Positions 58,592-64,000 of a DNA stretch of 64,000 bases are shown here, piece by piece (within the stretch, counting starts at the first letter, position 1; every line of letters starts with the position of its first letter). The stretch covers positions 124,001 through 188,000 of the forward strand of contig JACKKY010000007.1 in assembly GCA_024236175.1 (NCBI GenBank). The letters run 5' to 3'. Under the pieces are notes generated by a model. That model was not told the DNA's origin, ran no database searches, and was given only the letters and a program-made list of their open reading frames with translations. This DNA comes from Novosphingobium sp. Lineage in GTDB: Bacteria; Pseudomonadota; Alphaproteobacteria; Sphingomonadales; Sphingomonadaceae. Position numbers and translations under genes: made by a program.

Positions 58592-59331
58592 CTCGCTTCG
58601 TCCATGAGTTCGCGCATCCGGCGGATGCTGGCTTCCAGACCGCAGAAGATCGCCTCTCCGACGAGATAGTGGCCGATGTTCAGTTCGGCGAGTTGCGGGA
58701 TCGCGGCGACTGGCTGCACGTTCTCATACGTCAGGCCGTGGCCGGCATGCGGCTCGATCCCGTTCTTTGCGGCCAGCGCGGCCATTTCGGCGATGCGTGC
58801 GAGTTCGCGCACACGCTCATCGCCTTCGGCATGGGCGTATTCGCCGGTGTGGAACTCGACCACCGGAGCGCCGAGCCGCATCGCCGCTTCGATCTGTCGC
58901 GGTTCGGGCGCGATGAACAGGCTGACACGGATACCCGCGTCCGAAAGGCGGCCGACCACCGGTGCGAGGCGGTTGTGGAGCCCGGCGGCATCGAGTCCGC
59001 CCTCGGTTGTGCGTTCCTCGCGCCGTTCCGGAACGATGCACGCGGCATGCGGTTTGTGACGAAGAGCGATTTCGAGCATTTCGTCCGTTGCCGCCATTTC
59101 GAGGTTGAGCGGCAGTAAGGTCGCGTCCTGGATCCGGGCCAGGTCGTCGTCGCGGATATGCCTGCGGTCCTCGCGCAGATGGCAGGTGATTCCGCTCCCG
59201 CCGGCGCCGGCGACGATTTCCGCCGCGCGCACCGGGTCGGGATGATCGCCGCCGCGCGCATTGCGTATCGTCGCGACGTGATCGATGTTCACGCCGAGTC
59301 GCAGCGGATGGGGCCGGGAGGGCTGGTTCAC
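58588..59331 (-). CDS. pdxJ: Pyridoxine 5'-phosphate synthase
   Basis: Condenses deoxyxylulose 5-phosphate with aminoacetone phosphate in DXP-dependent vitamin B6 synthesis. The opening LRLGVNIDHVATIRNARGG and the barrel segments CHLREDRRHIRD, VELHTGEY-like (VEFHTGEYAHA) and NIGHYLVGEAIF are diagnostic. Length 247. The start is GTG at 59331, ten bases after pyrE. It is coupled to acpS by an ATGA overlap. Confidence 0.96.
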   Translation of the reverse strand: MNQPSRPHPLRLGVNIDHVATIRNARGGDHPDPVRAAEIVAGAGGSGITCHLREDRRHIRDDDLARIQDATLLPLNLEMAATDEMLEIALRHKPHAACIVPERREERTTEGGLDAAGLHNRLAPVVGRLSDAGIRVSLFIAPEPRQIEAAMRLGAPVVEFHTGEYAHAEGDERVRELARIAEMAALAAKNGIEPHAGHGLTYENVQPVAAIPQLAELNIGHYLVGEAIFCGLEASIRRMRELMDEAR

Positions 59332-59341
59332 GTTCGCCGGC

Positions 59342-59926
59342 TTAGGGCTGCGCCCGGCTGCCGGGCTTGATAGCCGGGATCGCGGCGAGTTCGTCGGGCA
59401 GTTCGTCGGCCTCGTAGGTCGGGAAACTCAGCTCGATCAGAGGGTGGAACGGCACGCCGAGATCGACCGTGCCGCCGGACCGGTCGACCAGCGCGGCTTC
59501 GGCAACCACGTCACCACCCGCTGCCCTGACCGCCTTGATCGCCTCGCGCGAAGACAGCCCTGTCGTGACCACGTCTTCTACCATCAGCACCTTTTCGCCC
59601 GGTTCGAGAGAGAAGCCGCGGCGCAGCTCGAAGGTTCCCTCCGGCCGCTCGACGAAGATCGCCTCCTTGCCCAGCGCCCGGCCCATCTCATGGCCGATGA
59701 TGATCCCGCCCATGGCGGGCGAGACGACCTTGTCGATCTCCTGGCGCAGCTCGCGCGGCAGTTTCTGCGCCAGCGCGATCGCCAAGCGCGACGCGCGCTC
59801 CGGGTCCATCAGCACCCTGGCGCATTGCAGGTAATGCGCGCTGTGCCGGCCCGACGAGAGAAGGAAGTGGCCTTCGAGCAGCGCCTTGCTGGCTCGGAAT
59901 TCGGCCAGAACCTCTTCATCCTGCAT
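59342..59926 (-). CDS. pyrE: Orotate phosphoribosyltransferase
   Basis: Attaches PRPP to orotate in pyrimidine synthesis. Starts QDEEVLAEFRASKALLEGHF; the PRPP-binding loop is VLMVEDVVTTGLSSREA (about residues 113-129). The 194-residue length fits the type I/II intermediate common in alphaproteobacteria. ATG at 59926 is the first gene of the seven-gene reverse operon, facing the cytochrome oxidase operon across about 200 bases. Confidence 0.95.
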   Translation of the reverse strand: MQDEEVLAEFRASKALLEGHFLLSSGRHSAHYLQCARVLMDPERASRLAIALAQKLPRELRQEIDKVVSPAMGGIIIGHEMGRALGKEAIFVERPEGTFELRRGFSLEPGEKVLMVEDVVTTGLSSREAIKAVRAAGGDVVAEAALVDRSGGTVDLGVPFHPLIELSFPTYEADELPDELAAIPAIKPGSRAQP

Positions 59927-59961
59927 GATATTTTCGGCCCCTTGCGGAAATCATTCGTGGC

Positions 59962-59997
59962 TTGACAGGCCCGGTTTGGCGGCCAATCAAAAAATAT
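59962..59997 (+). promoter_or_regulatory. Possible promoter upstream of coxB
   Basis: A perfect TTGACA at 59962-59967 is followed after 17 bases by AATCAA and an A/T-rich run (AAAAAATAT). The -10 match is poor, but this is the only such A/T-rich element in the pyrE/coxB divergent region. It would leave about 140 bases of leader before the chosen coxB start. Confidence 0.3.
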
Positions 59998-60132
59998 CCC
60001 CTAGAGGCGCTTGAGACTACCCGCAAGCGCGCGTATAGGCCCCGCCAAATGGGGCACGCGTCCCCGTGGCTCCCAAGAGGCGAGATGGGGGGTGTTCTCT
60101 CGCCGCTCATGGAAGGCGAAAGCAAGAAGACG

Positions 60133-61185
60133 ATGATATTCGGCAAACACGCAAGTGCCGCAGCTCTGGCGATCAAGGCGTTCTGCCTCTCGCTTGCCCT
60201 TATGATTGCTCCGCAAGCCGCGATGGCCGCCGCTCCGGCTGCTGTCGCCCCGGTCGGAGAGGTTTCCGCCGATGCCGCGCTCGATGCGCAGCCGGCCGAA
60301 GGCGCCTATGTCCGCATGGCCCCGACGGAAGGCAAGGGCATGCCCGTACCCGGCGGTCTGGGACTTCAGGACCAGTATTCGCCGCTCGGCGATTACGCCC
60401 ACTGGATTCACGACGGTGTGCTGCTGCCGATCATCGCCGTCATTACCCTTCTGGTCCTGTTCCTGCTGCTGTTCGTGATGGCGCGCTATAACCGCCGCGC
60501 GAACCCGACCGCTTCGAGAACCAGCCACAACACGCTTATCGAGGTCGTCTGGACGCTGGTTCCGGTGCTGATCCTCGTCGGCATCGCGGTTCCCTCCATC
60601 GACCTGCTGGCCAAGCAGTTCAAGCCGGCCCCGGCCAAGGCGCTGACGATCAAGGCAACGGGCAACCAGTGGTTCTGGAGCTACAGCTATCCCGACAACG
60701 GCGAGTTCGAGATCACTTCGAACATGCTGAACATCCCGGGCGAGCCGATCATCAACAACGGCGTGCGCGACGTTGGCACCGATCCCAGCGACGGGCCCTC
60801 GCATCTTGAAGTGGACAACCGGATGGTCGTTCCCGTGGGCGAGCCGATCCGCCTGCAGGTTACCGCCGCCGACGTGATCCACTCCTTCGCCGTCCCGTCG
60901 CTCTGGTTCAAGCTCGATGGCGTGCCCGGCCGGATCAACGAGAAGGTTCTCATGATCAGCGAGCCCGGCGTCTATTACGGCCAGTGCTCGGAACTGTGCG
61001 GCGTGAAGCACGGCTATATGCCGATCGCGATCGAGGCGCTTCCGCGAGACAAGTTCAACGAATGGGTCCTTTCCCAGCCCGGCGGTGCGATCGATCACCA
61101 GCCGGCTCCTGCGGCAAGCCCGGCAGCCGGGGCTGATGCCGCGGCCGAGCCGGCCGCAACCGAATCGCCGGCGCCTGCCGCCTAA
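60133..61185 (+). CDS. coxB: Cytochrome c oxidase subunit II
   Basis: Carries the CuA centre that takes electrons from cytochrome c into the aa3-type oxidase. Signal peptide about 1-32 (MIFGKHASAAALAIKAF...), two membrane helices at about 94-119 and 133-155, then the cupredoxin domain with His250 (DVIHSFAVP), Cys285 and Cys289 (CSELCG) and His293. GNQWFWSYSY provides the electron-entry Trp. The C-terminus has an Ala/Pro-rich tail. The ATG at 60133 fits the signal peptide; the frame upstream to 59962 and the ATG at 60109 are less likely. Length 350. Confidence 0.95.
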   Translation: MIFGKHASAAALAIKAFCLSLALMIAPQAAMAAAPAAVAPVGEVSADAALDAQPAEGAYVRMAPTEGKGMPVPGGLGLQDQYSPLGDYAHWIHDGVLLPIIAVITLLVLFLLLFVMARYNRRANPTASRTSHNTLIEVVWTLVPVLILVGIAVPSIDLLAKQFKPAPAKALTIKATGNQWFWSYSYPDNGEFEITSNMLNIPGEPIINNGVRDVGTDPSDGPSHLEVDNRMVVPVGEPIRLQVTAADVIHSFAVPSLWFKLDGVPGRINEKVLMISEPGVYYGQCSELCGVKHGYMPIAIEALPRDKFNEWVLSQPGGAIDHQPAPAASPAAGADAAAEPAATESPAPAA

Positions 61186-61217
61186 GCCAGCAAAATCGAG
61201 ATAGGGTTCACAAGATC

Positions 61218-62909
61218 ATGGCTACCACTGCCCCACCCGAAAGCTTTCCGGCCCATGGCGATGCGCACGACCATGCGGATCACGACCACAAGCCCAGCTT
61301 CTTCGCTCGCTGGTTCATGTCGACGAACCACAAGGACATCGGCACGCTCTATCTGATCTTCGCGATCTGCGCCGGGATCATCGGCGGCGCCTTTTCAGGC
61401 ATGATGCGCCTGGAGCTGGCTGAACCGGGTATCCAGTATCTCGATACCTTCACCAAGCTTTTCGGCGTGGCGAATCCCGATTTCAACCAGACGCTCCACA
61501 CCTGGAACGTGCTGATTACCGCCCACGGCCTGATCATGGTGTTCTTCATGGTCATGCCGGCGATTATCGGCGGTTTCGGCAACTGGTTCGTCCCGCTGAT
61601 GATCGGCGCGCCGGACATGGCGTTCCCGCGCATGAACAACGTCTCGTTCTGGCTGACCGTCTCGGGCTTCTGCTCGCTGCTGATGTCGGCGTTCCTGCCG
61701 GGCGGCCTGGGCATCGGTTCCGGCGTCGGCTGGACCGTTTATGCGCCGCTTTCGACTTACGGATCGCAAGGTCCGTCGACCGACTTCGCGATCTTCTCGC
61801 TGCACCTTGCCGGCGCCGCATCGATCATGGGCGCGATCAACTTCATCACCACCATTTTCAACATGCGCGCACCTGGCATGACCATGCACAAGATGCCGCT
61901 GTTCGTGTGGTCGGTGCTGGTTACGGCCTTCCTGCTGCTGCTCGCGCTGCCGGTGCTCGCCGCGGCCATCACGATGCTGATCACCGACCGCAACTTCGGC
62001 ACGACGTTCTTCGACCCGGCCGGCGGTGGTGACCCGGTCCTTTACCAGCACCTGTTCTGGTTCTTCGGCCACCCCGAAGTCTACATCATGATCCTGCCGG
62101 GCTTCGGCATCATCAGCCAGATCGTCTCGACCTTCTCGAAGAAGCCGGTGTTCGGCTATCTCGGCATGGCCTACGCGATGGTCGCGATCGGCGTGGTCGG
62201 CTTCATCGTGTGGGCGCACCACATGTACACCACCGGCCTGACGGTAAACACGAAGATGTACTTCACCGCGGCGACCATGGTCATCGCGGTCCCGACCGGC
62301 ATCAAGATCTTCTCGTGGATCGCGACGATGTGGGGCGGCAGCCTTGAGTTCAAGTCGCCGCTGGTCTGGGCGATCGGCTTCATCTTCCTGTTCACGGTCG
62401 GCGGCGTGACCGGTGTCGTGCTTGCCAACGGCGGCGTCGATGACGTGCTGCACGATACCTACTACGTGGTGGCACACTTCCACTACGTGCTCTCTCTGGG
62501 TGCGGTCACCGCTCTCTTCGCCGGGTTCTACTACTGGTTCCCGAAGATGAGCGGCAGGATGCACAGCGAGTTCCTCTCGCACGTGCATTTCTGGATCTTC
62601 TTCGTCGGCGTGAACATGATCTTCTTCCCGCAGCACTTCCTGGGTCTGCAGGGCATGCCGCGCCGCTATCCGGACTATGCCGAGGCCTACGCACACTGGA
62701 ACGAGATCTCCTCGATCGGCTACGCGGTGATGGCGTTCTCGCTGATCGTCTGGTTCGTGAACATCATCTACGCGTTCACCGCCGGGAAGAAGGCGGAAGG
62801 CAACTACTGGGGCGAAGGCGCGACCACGCTTGAGTGGACGCTCTCGAGCCCGCCGCCGTACCACCAGTTCGAAACGCTGCCCGTCATCGAAGACGCGGGC
62901 CACCACTGA
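61218..62909 (+). CDS. coxA: Cytochrome c oxidase subunit I (aa3 type)
   Basis: Proton-pumping catalytic subunit with 12 membrane helices. Heme a ligands are His103 (TAHGLIMVF) and His422; heme a3 ligand His420 (VAHFHYV). CuB ligands are His285 (GHPEVYI, cross-linked Tyr289) and His334/His335 (WAHHMYTTG). Length 563 with a His-rich N-terminal tail (HGDAHDHADHDHK). Type A pathway marks such as the Glu helix (FGHPEVYI) are intact. It starts 32 bases after coxB. Confidence 0.98.
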   Translation: MATTAPPESFPAHGDAHDHADHDHKPSFFARWFMSTNHKDIGTLYLIFAICAGIIGGAFSGMMRLELAEPGIQYLDTFTKLFGVANPDFNQTLHTWNVLITAHGLIMVFFMVMPAIIGGFGNWFVPLMIGAPDMAFPRMNNVSFWLTVSGFCSLLMSAFLPGGLGIGSGVGWTVYAPLSTYGSQGPSTDFAIFSLHLAGAASIMGAINFITTIFNMRAPGMTMHKMPLFVWSVLVTAFLLLLALPVLAAAITMLITDRNFGTTFFDPAGGGDPVLYQHLFWFFGHPEVYIMILPGFGIISQIVSTFSKKPVFGYLGMAYAMVAIGVVGFIVWAHHMYTTGLTVNTKMYFTAATMVIAVPTGIKIFSWIATMWGGSLEFKSPLVWAIGFIFLFTVGGVTGVVLANGGVDDVLHDTYYVVAHFHYVLSLGAVTALFAGFYYWFPKMSGRMHSEFLSHVHFWIFFVGVNMIFFPQHFLGLQGMPRRYPDYAEAYAHWNEISSIGYAVMAFSLIVWFVNIIYAFTAGKKAEGNYWGEGATTLEWTLSSPPPYHQFETLPVIEDAGHH

Positions 62910-62919
62910 TGAAGGCTCC

Positions 62920-62977
62920 GCCCCTCCCGCAACGGGGAGGGGCGCGCCTTTGCCTTGCTCCCCCCGATAGCGGGGGG
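62920..62977. repeat. Two GC-rich hairpins between coxA and ctaB
   Basis: GCCCCTCCCG pairs with CGGGGAGGGGC (one bulge) at 62920-62943, and CCCCCCG pairs with CGGGGGG around ATAG at 62960-62977. The second ends nine bases before the ctaB ATG and could mask its ribosome site or shape relative expression of coxA and ctaB. The first resembles the hairpin after lysA. Confidence 0.6.
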
Positions 62978-62985
62978 CTTTGCTT

Positions 62986-63897
62986 ATGACCCAGCAGACC
63001 GCAGTTCCGCTCGTTACCGACTGGCGCGATTTCTTCGCGCTGACCAAGCCACGAGTCATGAGCTTGGTGATATTCACCGGCCTTTGCGGAATGCTCGCCG
63101 CGCCGGAGCGCATCCATCCGGTGCTCGGTTTCACCGCGATCCTGTGCATCGCGGTGGGCGCGGGCGGCGCGGCGGCGCTCAACCAGTGGTGGGAAGCCGA
63201 TCTCGATGCCGGCATGCGCCGCACCTCGGGACGACCGCTGCCTGCGGGCCGGATGGACCGTATCAACGCACGCGATTTCGGCGTGGCGCTTTCGGTCGGT
63301 TCGGTGCTGCTCATGGGCGTGGCGATAGGCTGGCTCGCCGCGGTGATCCTGGCCCTTTCGATCGTCTACTACGCGGTGGTCTACACGATCTGGCTCAAGC
63401 CGCGCACGCCGCAGAATATCGTCATCGGCGGCGGTGCGGGAGCGTTTCCCCCGCTGATCGGCTGGGTCGCGGCAACGGGCGATATCACGCTGATGCCGAT
63501 CGCCCTGTTCGCGATCATCTTCTTCTGGACGCCGCCGCATTTCTGGTCGCTCGCGCTGTTCGTCCAGAGCGATTACGCCAAGGTCGGCATTCCGATGCTG
63601 CCGGTGGTCGCCGGCGAGGTGGCGACTCGCCGCCAGATTCTGCTCTATTCGGCGCTACTGCTGCCGCTGAGCCTCGTTCCCTGGATGATCGGCGGCGCGG
63701 GTAGTGTTTACGGTCTCTCGGCCGCGGCCCTGTCGCTCGCCTTCCTGGTGCTTGCCACGAGGGTGGGGCTGCGGCGCCGGAGCGGCGAGGCCGACTCGAT
63801 GAAGCCGGAGAAGCAGCTTTTCGCCTTTTCGGTGATCTATCTCTTCGCGTTGTTCGCCGCGCTGGTTGCAGATCGCTGGCTGGTGGTGCAGGGATGA
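62986..63897 (+). CDS. ctaB: Heme O synthase (protoheme IX farnesyltransferase)
   Basis: Polytopic prenyltransferase that converts heme B to heme O for the aa3 oxidase. About nine membrane helices. The prenyl-diphosphate sites are NQWWEADLDAGMRRTSGRPLPAG (about residues 66-90) and the second Asp-rich loop DYAKVGIPMLPVV. TKPRVMSLVIFTG at the start is typical. ATG at 62986 is used; a TTG at 62980 is possible. No classical ribosome site is visible, because the hairpin occupies that place. Length 303. The stop overlaps the next gene (ATGA). Confidence 0.95.
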   Translation: MTQQTAVPLVTDWRDFFALTKPRVMSLVIFTGLCGMLAAPERIHPVLGFTAILCIAVGAGGAAALNQWWEADLDAGMRRTSGRPLPAGRMDRINARDFGVALSVGSVLLMGVAIGWLAAVILALSIVYYAVVYTIWLKPRTPQNIVIGGGAGAFPPLIGWVAATGDITLMPIALFAIIFFWTPPHFWSLALFVQSDYAKVGIPMLPVVAGEVATRRQILLYSALLLPLSLVPWMIGGAGSVYGLSAAALSLAFLVLATRVGLRRRSGEADSMKPEKQLFAFSVIYLFALFAALVADRWLVVQG

Positions 63898-64000
63898 CGG
63901 CCATGAACGATGTTCCCGATCCGGAAACCGAAAACACGCGGATCCGTCGCAGCCGCAATAAGGTGCTCGGCCTGCTGCTGCTCGCCTTCGTCGTGCTCGT
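63894..64000 (+). CDS. Start of a small membrane protein of the oxidase operon, cut by the window end
   Basis: Begins MTAMNDVPDPETENTRIRRS and enters a membrane helix (KVLGLLLLAFVVL) when the window stops. The ATG overlaps the ctaB stop by four bases. In many alphaproteobacteria a short one-helix protein follows ctaB and precedes ctaG; the basic segment before one helix would also fit the N-terminus of CtaG itself. A choice is not possible from the fragment. Confidence 0.75.
   Translation, partial: MTAMNDVPDPETENTRIRRSRNKVLGLLLLAFVVL

Noticed and set aside
61395..63314. 639-codon minus-strand frame over coxA and ctaB
   Set aside because: Covers two certain genes on the other strand; Arg/His-rich composition typical of antisense reading.
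1..64000. CRISPR arrays, insertion sequences, integrases and prophage genes
   Set aside because: No regularly spaced direct repeats, transposase or phage-like genes were seen; the only repeats are the palindromic intergenic elements and short hairpins.

Overview
The window reads as a 64 kb piece of a GC-rich alphaproteobacterial chromosome, most probably Sphingomonadales (Sphingomonadaceae or Erythrobacteraceae). The placement is an inference from gene content and order: hflKC next to an mrp ATPase, argH-lipoprotein-lysA, pyrE-pdxJ-acpS-lepB, coxB-coxA-ctaB, the dense set of acyl-CoA and dioxygenase catabolic genes, and copies of a palindromic intergenic repeat of a type common in such genomes. 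There are no rRNA genes, insertion sequences, prophage genes or CRISPR arrays. One tRNA-Val (UAC) is present.

Layout. 0-11.6 kb is mostly housekeeping: a class A penicillin-binding protein, a DegP-type protease, HflC/HflK, the Mrp Fe-S carrier, a Tat-exported molybdopterin oxidoreductase subunit, ferrochelatase and an orphan ATP-grasp enzyme. 11.6-26.9 kb is a first catabolic region: VOC protein, acyl-CoA ligase, a winged-helix regulator, aldehyde dehydrogenase, a ThDP lyase-like enzyme, a CaiB CoA-transferase, and a forward operon of acyl-CoA dehydrogenase, CitE-type lyase, family I CoA-transferase and enoyl-CoA hydratase, followed by a TauD dioxygenase. 27.1-32.2 kb is a tightly coupled operon: exported protein, sodium:solute symporter, 40-residue accessory peptide, carbamoyltransferase and asparagine synthetase-like amidotransferase. 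32.2-34.9 kb encodes a secreted RTX metalloprotease. 35-47.4 kb is a second catabolic region: DUF1214 protein, sulfotransferase, M20 amidohydrolase, SDR, SMP-30-like protein, EthD protein, CaiB transferase, TauD dioxygenase, Ddn-like reductase, Rieske oxygenase and VOC protein.

47.4-51.1 kb holds a TlpA-like lipoprotein divergent from argH-lipoprotein-lysA. 51.2-54.6 kb holds a siroheme-synthase-like gene with a vestigial methyltransferase part, then a compact three-gene unit that I do not recognise: a 51-residue peptide ending in Gly-Gly and two tandem, mutually related beta-plus-helical proteins, only one of which keeps a histidine cluster. A PilZ protein follows. 54.6-59.9 kb is a seven-gene reverse operon (pyrE, pdxJ, acpS, lepB, AI-2E family permease, DUF3089 hydrolase, ruvX). 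60.1-64 kb is the start of the aa3-type cytochrome oxidase operon (coxB, coxA, ctaB, then a gene cut by the window end).

The two catabolic regions look like CoA-thioester degradation pathways: activation by a ligase or CaiB transferases, oxidation and hydration, lyase cleavage, aldehyde oxidation, and iron-dependent oxygenases for early steps. The substrates cannot be read from the sequence. The best candidates for something undescribed are the three-gene unit at 52.1-54.1 kb and the symporter/carbamoyltransferase/amidotransferase operon at 27.1-32.2 kb. All assignments come from reading motifs and gene order; no search or computation was run.
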